Positions 1-7,293 of a stretch of 15,767 nucleotides of DNA are shown piece by piece. The notes beneath the pieces are model-generated. The model was given only the letters and a program-made list of their open reading frames with translations. It was not told where the DNA came from and did not search any database. Position numbers and translations under genes: made by a program. The stretch covers positions 1 to 15,767 of the forward strand of contig CAYGJN010000065.1 in the NCBI GenBank assembly GCA_964350135.1, given 5' to 3'. This stretch comes from CAYGJN01 sp964350135. GTDB taxonomy: Bacteria > Bdellovibrionota > Bacteriovoracia > Bacteriovoracales > Bacteriovoracaceae. Position 1 is the first letter of the stretch; each line of letters starts with the position of its first letter.

Positions 1-877
1 ACTTCACACCGTGTGATTCAAGTTCTCTAACGACACTGGCATGCTTTGATTTTAAAAGATTAATCATTTCATTAGCTTCAAAGATAAACTCATCTTCAAT
101 TATTTGTTGATACTTATGAGGAATCTTCGTCCAGACTTCTGTTGAGATATAAACCCCGCAGGTACCAAGAAAATGGTTTGTCATAGCAACATTTTTCTTT
201 CCAGTCTCATAAACTTTTGTACTAATATTTGTAAACTCTGAGCCCTCTAACCCATCAACAACACCTTGTTGAACAGCGCTGAAAGTCTCCCCCCAAGGAA
301 GAGGTGTTGCAGTTGCTCCCATCGCATTGAGCGTTTCAATAAAGAGTTTACTTCCAGGAGTTCTAAGTTTTACTCCATTTAGATCTTCAGGAGTTCTTAT
401 CACTTTATCAGTAATGACATTTCTAAAACCAAAAATATATTGCAAAGAAAGTACTTTGATTCCTTTGTCTTCAATTTTTTTTAACCACCCTTGAACCAAT
501 GGTGTTTTAACAAGCTCAGTATACTCATTAAAATTTCTATAAAGCATTGGTCCCACAAGGGCGGTAAACTCAGGAACATAATCACCAATATAAGAAGGAT
601 CTTCTACTGATATAAAATGAGCTCCTCTTACCACCATCTCTACCCCATCTTTATAGGTAGCGATTTGTCCTTGAGGAAAGGTTAAGATCTCAACAGCGCC
701 GTTTGTTTTTTTAAAAATTCGCTTGGCCACATTATCCATAGACTGAGTTAGCTCTTCTTTAGGGCTAAAAACATGACTTAATCTAAGTTTAATTTTAAAA
801 TCTTTTGATTTGCTTTTATTACAAGAAATAAGAGTCAAAAATATACAAAGACTAAGTAGAAAGTGAAGTTTTCTCAT
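1..877 (-). CDS. dctP: TRAP transporter substrate-binding lipoprotein, DctP family (3' end cut by window edge)
   Basis: This is the extracytoplasmic solute receptor of a TRAP transporter, which captures an organic acid-type ligand in the periplasm and hands it to DctQM membrane subunits. I translated it by hand from the ATG at 877; 292 residues are visible and the frame stays open to the left edge. Residues 1-18 are a lipoprotein signal peptide with lipobox LISC, placing the lipidated Cys at 19. DctP-family signatures follow: FPQGQI near residue 68, NGVKLRTPGS near 171, and GVVDGLEGSEF near 209. Family members are usually about 320-340 residues, so some tens of C-terminal residues are missing. 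It is the last visible gene of a minus-strand run, 74 bases after the phosphodiesterase. The dctQM genes would be expected beyond the left edge. The ribosome binding site is weak (GAGA). The family is secure; the ligand is unknown. Confidence 0.9.
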   Translation of the reverse strand, partial: MRKLHFLLSLCIFLTLISCNKSKSKDFKIKLRLSHVFSPKEELTQSMDNVAKRIFKKTNGAVEILTFPQGQIATYKDGVEMVVRGAHFISVEDPSYIGDYVPEFTALVGPMLYRNFNEYTELVKTPLVQGWLKKIEDKGIKVLSLQYIFGFRNVITDKVIRTPEDLNGVKLRTPGSKLFIETLNAMGATATPLPWGETFSAVQQGVVDGLEGSEFTNISTKVYETGKKNVAMTNHFLGTCGVYISTEVWTKIPHKYQQIIEDEFIFEANEMINLLKSKHASVVRELESHGVK

Positions 878-951
878 AAGAATCTCGTATCAAATTAGTT
901 TATACTTCATCTTATCACTGAAAATTCTGATATTAATAATTTTATCGGCAA

Positions 952-1629
952 TTAGATAAGTGGAACAATTTTAGTCGGACAATCTGTCATAACAAGCTCG
1001 ATTCCTAGATCCTTCATATGCAGTAATTCTTGCTCGGTATTAGCATTCCAAATGGCCAAGGGAATGCCAGCATTCTTACATTGTAAAGCAAGCTCTGGTC
1101 TTAAAGTTCCAATAGAGGTTGTAAAACAATCTGCATTTGCCGAGCGAACAATAGACTCAACATCTACTGGAATTCCAGCAATCGTGCAGCCAGTTTGAAT
1201 TTTTGAATCAGTATGCTTTAGCTCTTTCACAAAATAATGATCAAAACTTATAACTGTGCAAATATCATAAGCATTATGCTCTTTTATAAAACAGGCAAGC
1301 TCACTTACAATATTGCTAACTTTAGCTTCAATATAAAGATGTGTCTTAGTTTTTTGTATAAGCTCAATAACTTCTTCAAGAAAAGGAATTTTTTCACCAG
1401 AGCCAGCATCAAGTTTTCTCAACTCATCTGATCTTTTCTCACTAACCTTGCCCTTAGAATTTGTGGTTCGATCCAAAGTCGCATCATGAATAACCATGAG
1501 CTTTCCATCCAATGACTTATGAATATCAAGCTCAATACCTGAAACTCCTGCCTCAATGGCCTTTACAAAGCCAAGCATAGTGTTTTCAGGCCATTCATTT
1601 TTACCACCACGATGTCCAATTATTTTCAT
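952..1629 (-). CDS. Glycerophosphodiester phosphodiesterase (UgpQ-like, cytoplasmic)
   Basis: Hydrolyses glycerophosphodiesters, the deacylated phospholipid products, to glycerol-3-phosphate and an alcohol. The 225 residues form a single GDPD TIM barrel. The N terminus carries the catalytic signature: H6-R7-G8-G9, PENT at 14-17, metal ligands E33 and D35 (GIELDI), and H48-D49 (VIHDATLDRTT). Further in are YIEAK (metal-binding Glu) and IWNANTEQE, typical of the C-terminal half. There is no signal peptide, so it resembles cytoplasmic UgpQ (about 247 residues) more than periplasmic GlpQ (about 350). A ribosome binding site AAGGA lies about 9 bases before the ATG. It begins 19 bases after the PP2C-like gene stops, which suggests co-transcription. 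A cytoplasmic GDPD within a kinase/phosphatase run and before a TRAP receptor hints at imported or turned-over glycerophosphodiesters, but that is inference. Confidence 0.92.
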   Translation of the reverse strand: MKIIGHRGGKNEWPENTMLGFVKAIEAGVSGIELDIHKSLDGKLMVIHDATLDRTTNSKGKVSEKRSDELRKLDAGSGEKIPFLEEVIELIQKTKTHLYIEAKVSNIVSELACFIKEHNAYDICTVISFDHYFVKELKHTDSKIQTGCTIAGIPVDVESIVRSANADCFTTSIGTLRPELALQCKNAGIPLAIWNANTEQELLHMKDLGIELVMTDCPTKIVPLI

Positions 1630-1648
1630 ATTACTTGATCCTTGATGT

Positions 1649-2422
1649 CTAGGCTTTCATTTTACGAATAATAACAAAACCAATATCGTCATTTTTTAAC
1701 CAGGTTTCAGAATCTTGAACAGAGCATATATTCGCCAGCTCTTCAAAAGATTTATCAAAACTTCCTTTGCCTACAATCTCAGTTAATTGCTCATGGGAGA
1801 GGTTATCAAAAAGTCCATCTGTGCCAATTAAAATTGTATGGCCTTTTTTTATTGAAATTCCTGTGGTGCTTTCAATTTTTATGAACTCATCCCCCATTAG
1901 ATTATTAACAAGATTTCTATCTGGGTCTGAAAGTGCTTCTGCTTGTGTTGTAACGCCTGCTCTTACCTTAAGACCAGAGTTTGAATGGGGAGTTGATGTA
2001 AAGACCTCATTACCATGAGCATTCCAATAAATAATTTCGGAGTCCCCGACACTGTAAAAATTTGCAGTTTCATTTTTTATACTGACAAAGGCCAGGGTTG
2101 ACTTGGCTCCTACTTTTAAATCAATTATCTTATTATTAATATTTTCAATTAAAGCGGTGTAATTATCATCTGAATAATCAAGAATTGTACTTCCAATTAA
2201 ATTAGCTGCGTCTCTTCCGCGAGGGTGTCCACCGGCTCCATCAGCAACTCCAAGCAAGAGTCCCGTTTTATCATAGGAAATATAAACTACATCTTCATTT
2301 TCTTGGGTAGTTTTATCTTTATTTCGAGAGAGAAATATCCCTACTCTATAATCATCGAAATCTAAAAGTGAAAAAGAAGCTTCTAGTTCATCAAAGAGAA
2401 AAGTTTTATTTTCAGACTGCAT
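1649..2422 (-). CDS. PP2C-family serine/threonine protein phosphatase
   Basis: Probable metal-dependent (PPM/PP2C) protein phosphatase of 257 residues, cytoplasmic, with no membrane segment. Visible PP2C motifs in order are: NED at 42-44 (the R-x-N-E-D region), DGAGGH at 61-66 with metal-binding D61 and G62, SVGDS at 124-128, GTDGLFDNL at 200-208 with metal-binding D202, and the terminal NDDIGF at 244-249 with metal-binding D246. The core is therefore complete and likely active. Its start lies inside the end of the preceding kinase gene (11-base overlap), so the two are probably translationally coupled. This is the classic arrangement of a cognate kinase/phosphatase pair acting on shared targets. 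The natural substrate is not visible from sequence; the kinase itself or the LysR-like regulator are the nearest candidates. Confidence 0.9.
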   Translation of the reverse strand: MQSENKTFLFDELEASFSLLDFDDYRVGIFLSRNKDKTTQENEDVVYISYDKTGLLLGVADGAGGHPRGRDAANLIGSTILDYSDDNYTALIENINNKIIDLKVGAKSTLAFVSIKNETANFYSVGDSEIIYWNAHGNEVFTSTPHSNSGLKVRAGVTTQAEALSDPDRNLVNNLMGDEFIKIESTTGISIKKGHTILIGTDGLFDNLSHEQLTEIVGKGSFDKSFEELANICSVQDSETWLKNDDIGFVIIRKMKA

Positions 2423-3140
2423 CTGACCAATCCATTAACTCCAAATGAGTTTTAAGATAAGATATCGTTTTAAAGCGTTGTAAAATCAAGCTTCGTTTAA
2501 GACCGCAAATAATATATTTAACTGAAGGAGGTAGTTTATGATAATGCTTAGGCCCACCTAAAATATCATAGAAGATTCTGATAATTTTTACTATATCCTC
2601 ATCTCGATTATCTTTTTTGGAATCTCCCCAATGGTGTAAATCAATTATTTTCAAATCAAACTCTAATCCAAAACGCTTAATTATAATATTTTCAACATGT
2701 AAATCACCATGATACTCGCCTTCAAGGTGAATAGACTCTACACCATTTACAATGGAGTAAAGTAAATGGATTGCAGGAAATATACCTAACCTTCGTCCTC
2801 GTTGCTTGGAAATAAAATCATCAAGGCTTTCACCATCAATAAATTCAGATACTAAACAGGCAACTTGATCATCACCAATTTCAAGAACTTCATAGGATAG
2901 ATAATCCATAACAATAGGACTATCTCTAAGCTTATCTAACTTAAGTGCGTAACGGGTACTAATTTTAAAACGAGGATTGCGATGGGGAAAAAACAGTTTA
3001 ACTGCTCTTACTTTATTCGTGTAAGTTTCAATTACTTTATAGACTTCACCTTCAGACCCAGATCCTATAAGTTTTACAATACTAAATCGGTTTGCCAGTA
3101 CCCCTCCAGGAGTCAGATCGAAACTTGTTACTTTTTTCAT
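2412..3140 (-). CDS. Serine/threonine-kinase-like protein with HGD/DLH catalytic motifs
   Basis: Protein-kinase fold of 242 residues with no transmembrane or sensor domain. The glycine loop is IGSGSEGEVYKV (G26, G28, G31) and the ATP-positioning lysine is K48 (RAVKLFF). The catalytic loop is HGDLHVEN with D146 and N151, replacing canonical HRDLKxxN. The metal-binding loop is IIDLHHW with D167, replacing DFG. The catalytic Asp, Asn and second Asp are all kept, so activity is plausible. I see no clear glutamate where helix C should salt-bridge K48 (residues about 60-72 are RYALKLDKL-like), and the C-lobe is short. HGD-type loops also occur in phosphotransferases and UbiB-like kinases, so the substrate may not be a protein. 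It starts 12 bases after the LysR-like gene and ends in TGA overlapping the PP2C-like start. Fold confident; substrate class open. Confidence 0.85.
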   Translation of the reverse strand: MKKVTSFDLTPGGVLANRFSIVKLIGSGSEGEVYKVIETYTNKVRAVKLFFPHRNPRFKISTRYALKLDKLRDSPIVMDYLSYEVLEIGDDQVACLVSEFIDGESLDDFISKQRGRRLGIFPAIHLLYSIVNGVESIHLEGEYHGDLHVENIIIKRFGLEFDLKIIDLHHWGDSKKDNRDEDIVKIIRIFYDILGGPKHYHKLPPSVKYIICGLKRSLILQRFKTISYLKTHLELMDWSDAV

Positions 3141-3152
3141 AATTCGCTCTTT

Positions 3153-4019
3153 TTAAAGTTTGCCTTTAAGTAATTGATAGCCAATTCCTTTATAGCTATT
3201 TTTAACAATACCCCAAACCGATGTCTGAAGCTCATTAATTTGCCCCAAAACAATCATGTCTTTGTTCTGACATAATCTTTTTTGTGCAGCTTCTGGTACT
3301 ATTATAAACGCAAAAGCTTCTTGAGTCACAAGCTCGAACAAATCAATATCATCTGCTTGACCAATAACTTTAGGGGCCAGGCCATTTCTTTTAAAAAAGA
3401 GGTCAATCTCGTATTTTAGTGAAGACTCATTTGAATAGTGAAAAAATGGAATCTTATTCAAACTATCTGGAAAATCCTTCTTATATTTTCGATATTTTTT
3501 ATGTGCAACTACAAATGTCCTATTCACACCCATCCTATAAGCTGACATGCTGCCTGGAATACCATCTTTTGTGTCAGTGAAAATCAAATCCATATTACCT
3601 TCTTCAAGCTCAGCAATTAAAATATGTCTTTCATCTTCTTTGATATTAATTGTGACCTCATCTTGCCCAAACAAAGGCAATATACTGTCATAAAGAAAAT
3701 ACCGTGACATGAAATGAGTAATACCAATATCAAGGCTCTTTTTAGGTAAATCAATTTTATTTCTAAGTCGATGAGTGATCTCACTAGAGAGATCGAATAT
3801 CTTCTCAGCATAGCTTAAGGCCAAAATACCTTGCTTTGTAAGCACTAGACTTCGGTTACGCCTCTCAAATAAAAGACAGCCATAGAACTCTTCTAAAAGC
3901 TTTATCTGGTCACTTATTGTTGGTTGAGAGACGTGAAGCTTTTCAGCAGTGGCCTTAATTGAGCCTTCTTTGGCCACGATATAAAAATAGAAAAGATGGT
4001 TAAAATTTAGGCGATCCAA
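3153..4019 (-). CDS. LysR-family transcriptional regulator, NhaR-like
   Basis: DNA-binding regulator of 288 residues, typical LysR length. The N-terminal winged helix-turn-helix (about residues 5-64) reads LNFNHLFYFYIVAKEGSI then SQPTISDQIKLLE. This is very close to the start of NhaR, the sodium/pH-responsive regulator of nhaA in enteric bacteria. The remainder (about 90-288) is the periplasmic-binding-like effector domain, which includes the region MSRYFLYDSILPLF. A good ribosome binding site (AGGAA, 5-base spacing) precedes the ATG. It is first in the minus-strand run and divergent from a small exported protein across a 120-base spacer; LysR regulators commonly control a divergent promoter. 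No NhaA-type antiporter is in the window, so the target and inducer are unknown. It may control its own operon, the divergent peptides, or both. Confidence 0.9.
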   Translation of the reverse strand: MDRLNFNHLFYFYIVAKEGSIKATAEKLHVSQPTISDQIKLLEEFYGCLLFERRNRSLVLTKQGILALSYAEKIFDLSSEITHRLRNKIDLPKKSLDIGITHFMSRYFLYDSILPLFGQDEVTINIKEDERHILIAELEEGNMDLIFTDTKDGIPGSMSAYRMGVNRTFVVAHKKYRKYKKDFPDSLNKIPFFHYSNESSLKYEIDLFFKRNGLAPKVIGQADDIDLFELVTQEAFAFIIVPEAAQKRLCQNKDMIVLGQINELQTSVWGIVKNSYKGIGYQLLKGKL

Positions 4020-4139
4020 TAGAATTCCTGGATTAGTTTTTTCGTAAGTCTTTTTAAAAATATAACGATTTTAATTAATTTGCAAATGGGGCGATAATTC
4101 AACATGAGAAAATAACAATTGGGACTTTAGGAGGATCCA

Positions 4140-4370
4140 ATGAGCAAATTAGCAACTATTATGACTGTCCTACTTCTGACAACAAGCTCTTATGCTGCAG
4201 GTAAGTTTAAGTGTAAAGAGAGCTATAAAGAAGTATCTTGCTCGGATATAAAAGAGTCTAAAAGATCTAAATTTTGTTGGAAAGGTGAACTTGCAACAAC
4301 TAAGAAAGAAAAGATCTGTAAGACTGTGAAGAAAAAGAAAAGTAAAAAACTAGCTTTAAATCAGCTGTAA
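4140..4370 (+). CDS. Small exported lysine-rich cysteine protein, unknown function
   Basis: Not a family I recognise. The 76-residue product has a convincing Sec signal peptide (MSKLATIMTVLLLTTSSYA, cleavage likely after A19). The mature part of about 57 residues is very basic: by my count 18 Lys and 1 Arg against 6 acidic residues. It holds four cysteines (KCK, SCS, FCW, ICK) that could form two disulfides in the periplasm, and ends in a KKKKSKK-rich tail. A strong ribosome binding site AGGAGG (4129-4134) precedes the ATG. It is followed 23 bases later by an equally small but strongly acidic exported protein and shares its terminator. It is divergent from the NhaR-like regulator. Roles could include envelope binding (anionic surfaces or nucleic acid), toxin-like activity, or a partner of the acidic protein; none is demonstrated. 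Confidence 0.8.
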   Translation: MSKLATIMTVLLLTTSSYAAGKFKCKESYKEVSCSDIKESKRSKFCWKGELATTKKEKICKTVKKKKSKKLALNQL

Positions 4371-4393
4371 AAAATTTATAAGGGGTATATATT

Positions 4394-4648
4394 ATGAAAA
4401 TTGAATCAAAGGCCAACCAAATAATTTCTGTATTGTTTATTGGTTTGCTAATGCTCTTTAGTGTCAAGCTCAATGCTAACACAGATATTCAAGAGTACGA
4501 CGATAGTCAAATTGCTACAATTGAAGAAAGTGATACGAGTTCTTTACCAGGGGAAACGACCTGGGATGAACCTTCGACAACACCTGATACTGTTTATCAA
4601 CCTCTAGTTGAAGAAACAGGATCAGACGAAACAAATTATGACGATTAG
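4394..4648 (+). CDS. Small exported acidic protein, unknown function
   Basis: An 84-residue protein with no family I recognise. Residues 1-29 form an N-terminal hydrophobic signal segment (ISVLFIGLLMLFSVKLNANT), with likely cleavage after LNA. The mature part of about 55 residues is strongly acidic: I count 9 Asp and 8 Glu and no Lys or Arg, with many Thr, Ser and Pro. It therefore looks unstructured. There is no cysteine, in contrast to its basic four-cysteine neighbour upstream. An AAGGGG ribosome binding site lies at about 4379-4384. It is the second gene of a two-gene unit closed by a strong terminator 4 bases after the stop. The unstructured acidic tail could be a counter-ion partner, a cation binder or a surface spacer. 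If cleavage fails, it would be a single-pass membrane protein with an acidic outer tail. Confidence 0.75.
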   Translation: MKIESKANQIISVLFIGLLMLFSVKLNANTDIQEYDDSQIATIEESDTSSLPGETTWDEPSTTPDTVYQPLVEETGSDETNYDD

Positions 4649-4652
4649 TCCG

Positions 4653-4679
4653 GAAGGAGCGCTCGCTCCTTCTTTTTTT
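4653..4679 (+). terminator. Rho-independent terminator of the two-peptide operon
   Basis: A perfect 8-bp stem GAAGGAGC (4653-4660) / GCTCCTTC (4665-4672) with loop GCTC is followed by seven T. It sits 4 bases after the acidic protein's stop. The T tract follows only on the plus strand, so termination is directional. It reaches into the last codons of the convergent membrane-protein gene ending at 4678. Confidence 0.88.
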
Positions 4680-5175
4680 ACTTTAAATTATCAGTAATTA
4701 TGGCAGCAAAAAGAGAAGGAAAACTTATAATAATCACTCTCTTTAAAGCAATTAATGGGTTTTCATTAATTGGAAATTTGTCTATTAAGGCCAATAATAA
4801 AGTAACACTTGCTGCAACAATAATATAAGTTGCAAAAGTTCGTTTAATAAAATTAATAATATTCCCTTCTAATTTATTTCTATAAAAATTGAAATAAATA
4901 AAAAGAGTCATTGTAATAAAAGACAAAATACCGAGTGCATAAACATTTTCTTTACGAAGGGAGATGCTTAAATTCCAAACTTCCTCAGTGAAGCAAAGTG
5001 GAGCAGCAATTAAAAAAGAGCCTACAAAGATCTGCAAAACATCTCTAGGCTTTAACTCAACCATGAAAGGATTGATGATATGACTTACAGCTTTTCCACT
5101 TGAGTCAAAAATAGTTGTAACTTCTTTAAGATAGCCGTTGATTCGTCTGATCTCTGTTTTAAAAAGATTATCCAA
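4678..5175 (-). CDS. DUF2391-like small integral membrane protein, TTG start
   Basis: An inner-membrane protein of 165 residues with about four hydrophobic helices (roughly 45-61, 77-97, 113-130 and 146-163) after a polar N-terminal 40 residues. The stretch LQIFVGSFLIAAPLCFTEE, followed by VWNL, resembles the conserved core of the DUF2391 family (putative integral membrane proteins, function unknown), where a Gly-rich first helix is followed by an EEVW motif. The start is TTG at 5175. No in-frame ATG precedes the first helix, and a CGGA element sits about 7 bases upstream. It follows the exported protein by 34 bases and is probably its operon partner. It converges with the acidic peptide gene. 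The family assignment is from memory of the motif and should be treated as likely, not certain. Confidence 0.78.
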   Translation of the reverse strand: MDNLFKTEIRRINGYLKEVTTIFDSSGKAVSHIINPFMVELKPRDVLQIFVGSFLIAAPLCFTEEVWNLSISLRKENVYALGILSFITMTLFIYFNFYRNKLEGNIINFIKRTFATYIIVAASVTLLLALIDKFPINENPLIALKRVIIISFPSLFAAIITDNLK

Positions 5176-5209
5176 ATTTTATTCCGTCGTTAGAAATGGC
5201 AATAATTAT

Positions 5210-5761
5210 CTAATCAAGACTGCATGAATATTTTTTCCAAGACTTGAAAAGTCCTGATTTTTTAAATTTATATTTAAATTTGGTAAGTTCACCTTCGCTA
5301 TTTTTATAAAACTCAGCTTTTCCTAAACTTTTCTTTGGAGGAAAGTAACCTGCTGAAGTTTCATAATCAAACTTGAGAGAGTCTATGCTTACTTCCAAAT
5401 TTTTTAAAGTATCCATACAAAAAGTTCCACAACCACTCATGTAAATTGAGCCTTTTGGATTGTCTCTACTAACACTAGCGTAAAGTGAGACACCTCTTAT
5501 ATAGCCAGATGGATCTCCAAGTTTTGTATCGAAAAAACCAAAATAAGTATTGATAGATAAAGATTCATTCTCAGCATTGCAATTAATGTTTTTAACTAGC
5601 TGTATGGAGGTATCACAAGAAGCTTTGGTTGCTTCAACATTATAATTATTAATAAAATGATAAAAATTTTGAACTTTTAAAGAGGCATTCTTAATAACTT
5701 GTTCACAATCATTAGCAAAAACACCAGTGGTTAATAAGGCAACAAAAAGAATAGTTTTCAT
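5210..5761 (-). CDS. Exported protein of unknown function with cysteines
   Basis: A 183-residue protein that I do not assign to a family. A short Sec signal peptide (MKTILFVALLTTGVFA, cleavage before NDCEQ) makes it periplasmic or secreted. The mature chain has seven cysteines (DCE, ASC, INC, SGC, TFC, YSC and others nearby), suggesting disulfides. It is rich in aromatic and short polar stretches such as YGxF-like and ISGCGTFCMDTL-like segments, consistent with a beta-rich fold. The C terminus is lysine-rich (KFKYKFKKSGLFKSWKKYS). The ribosome binding site AGAGGAG is good. A promoter-like pair lies just upstream (5794-5822), so it probably leads the two-gene unit with the DUF2391-like protein. 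No enzymatic motif is visible. Confidence 0.8.
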   Translation of the reverse strand: MKTILFVALLTTGVFANDCEQVIKNASLKVQNFYHFINNYNVEATKASCDTSIQLVKNINCNAENESLSINTYFGFFDTKLGDPSGYIRGVSLYASVSRDNPKGSIYMSGCGTFCMDTLKNLEVSIDSLKFDYETSAGYFPPKKSLGKAEFYKNSEGELTKFKYKFKKSGLFKSWKKYSCSLD

Positions 5762-5793
5762 AGGGACTCCTCTTTATAGAACTATAATTGTGC

Positions 5794-5822
5794 ATAGTAG
5801 TATTTATAAGTGATACTTGCAA
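5794..5822 (-). promoter_or_regulatory. Candidate sigma-70 promoter for the exported-protein gene
   Basis: Read on the minus strand: TTGCAA (5822-5817), 17-base spacer, TACTAT (5799-5794). This predicts transcription from near 5787 and a leader of about 26 bases carrying the AGAGGAG ribosome binding site. Each hexamer matches consensus at 4 of 6 positions. In an AT-rich genome such matches arise by chance, so this is moderate evidence only. Confidence 0.4.
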
Positions 5823-5826
5823 ATAA

Positions 5827-7131
5827 TTATGACTTATGAACAGAGCGTTTTTTCTTTCTAAATGATCTTTGGGTGCTTTTTTTTGCACTAGGAGCATCTG
5901 GAGCTCGCCTTGTGGTTGTTTTCTTATTTTTTTTTGGTCTTTTAGGTTTTAATGGTCTTGTGTCTAACTTGACGGAAGGCAGTACAGCTGAAGATCTAAA
6001 CCCATCAATTTTTTTTCGTGGAATTAACTGCTGAATAAGTCTTTCAATATCTTTTAATTGTTTAAGCTCATCAGAGCTAACCAAAGAGATCGCTTCCCCG
6101 TTGGCACCTGCCCTAGCTGTTCGTCCAATTCTATGCACATAGTCTTCTGGCACCTTAGGAAGATCAAAATTAATAACCAGTGGAAGTTGATTTATATCTA
6201 TCCCTCTGGCGGCGATATCTGTAGCAACTAGTATTTTAATAGAGCCATCTTTAAAACCTGCAAGAGCTTTTGTTCTTGCCCCTTGGCTTTTGTTTCCATG
6301 GATAGCAGCAGAACTCATTCCATTTTCGTCTAATTTCTTTGCTAGTCTATTAGCAGCATGCTTTGTTCGCATAAAAATTAGAGCTTGTTTCCAATTATTT
6401 TCTTTGGCCATATGAATAACAAGATTTGTTTTATCTTTTTGATCAACGGCCACTAGCCATTGATCGATAACTTCTATTGCAGCATTTTTAACCCCAATAG
6501 AAACTTCTACAGGATTATTAATAACACCTTTAACAAGTTTTCGAATATCATCTGAAAATGTTGCTGAAAATAAAAGGGTTTGTCTTTTTTTAGGTAATAA
6601 AGCGATAATTTTATTAATATCGCGAATAAAACCCATATCGAGCATACGGTCAGCTTCATCGAGAACAAGAATTTCAAGATTTGGGAATTTAACTGCTCTT
6701 TGGTTGTATAAATCAAGTAGCCTTCCTGGGGTAGCGACTAAGATATCAACTCCACGTCTTAAGTACTTCTTCTGAGGATTAATACTTACTCCACCAAAAA
6801 CAACTGTGTAGCTAAGATTTAAATTTTTTCCATAATCGCATACATTTTCTTCAATCTGGGCAGCAAGCTCTCTTGTGGGTGTGAGAATAAGCACACGTGC
6901 CTCATTTGGCTTTGCTTTAGGTCCTTTAATAAGTCTTTGCAAAATAGGTAATGTAAAACCCGCTGTTTTACCAGTTCCTGTTTGAGCAGCTCCCATGACA
7001 TCTCTACCCTTAAGAATTGGAGGAATGGCCTTTGCCTGGATAGGAGTTGGGGTCTTATAGCCCTTTTTCTCAATTGCCTGGAGAATTTTCTTATCAAGGC
7101 CTAGAGAGCTAAATTTAATTTCTTCAGTCAT
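5827..7131 (-). CDS. rhlE: DEAD-box ATP-dependent RNA helicase, RhlE-like
   Basis: An RNA helicase of 434 residues that remodels RNA or RNPs using ATP; RhlE-type enzymes act in ribosome maturation and cold growth. All motifs are present: Q motif (F7 and GYKTPTPIQ at 24-32), motif I AQTGTGKT (49-56), Ia PTRELA (85-90), Ib TPGR (134-137), II DEAD (158-161) and III SAT (189-191). In the second RecA domain are ATDIAARGIDI (V) and HRIGRTARAG (VI). The last roughly 55 residues are a Lys/Arg-rich, low-complexity tail (KPKRPKKNKK, KKKRSVHKS), usual for RNA binding in RhlE. The GRDVMGAAQTGTGKTAGF block favours RhlE over DbpA, SrmB or CsdA. It stands divergent from the methyltransferase gene. No strong ribosome binding site is seen before the ATG. 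Confidence 0.93.
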   Translation of the reverse strand: MTEEIKFSSLGLDKKILQAIEKKGYKTPTPIQAKAIPPILKGRDVMGAAQTGTGKTAGFTLPILQRLIKGPKAKPNEARVLILTPTRELAAQIEENVCDYGKNLNLSYTVVFGGVSINPQKKYLRRGVDILVATPGRLLDLYNQRAVKFPNLEILVLDEADRMLDMGFIRDINKIIALLPKKRQTLLFSATFSDDIRKLVKGVINNPVEVSIGVKNAAIEVIDQWLVAVDQKDKTNLVIHMAKENNWKQALIFMRTKHAANRLAKKLDENGMSSAAIHGNKSQGARTKALAGFKDGSIKILVATDIAARGIDINQLPLVINFDLPKVPEDYVHRIGRTARAGANGEAISLVSSDELKQLKDIERLIQQLIPRKKIDGFRSSAVLPSVKLDTRPLKPKRPKKNKKTTTRRAPDAPSAKKSTQRSFRKKKRSVHKS

Positions 7132-7243
7132 GAGCAGATCTATAGCATAAATAGAAAGTGGATAGGAAGGTAATACTCAAAAACCAAGATATTAGAGGTT
7201 TTTATTCAAAGAGTGTTCCTCTTGGTAACTTTACTGAGAAATA

Positions 7244-7272
7244 TTTACAAAATGATTACCGCTAACTATAGA
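7244..7272 (+). promoter_or_regulatory. Candidate sigma-70 promoter for the methyltransferase gene
   Basis: TTTACA (7244-7249), exactly 17 bases, then TATAGA (7267-7272). Transcription would begin near 7279, leaving a leader of about 15 bases with AGGA at 7282-7285 before the ATG at 7294. Its position inside the longer open frame supports the later start codon. It is based only on motif match and spacing. Confidence 0.45.
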
Positions 7273-7293
7273 TTAGTCTATAGGAAAGAAGCT

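Noticed and set aside
4020..4139. LysR operator or promoter between the NhaR-like gene and the basic peptide
   Set aside because: AT-rich, with a GATAAT at about 4093 but no acceptable -35 at proper distance, and no convincing T-N11-A dyad. A site is likely on general grounds but not visible enough to annotate.
7213..7293. GTG start at 7213 extending the methyltransferase by 27 residues
   Set aside because: No ribosome binding site, non-family sequence, and a promoter match within it. The ATG at 7294 has AGGA at proper spacing.
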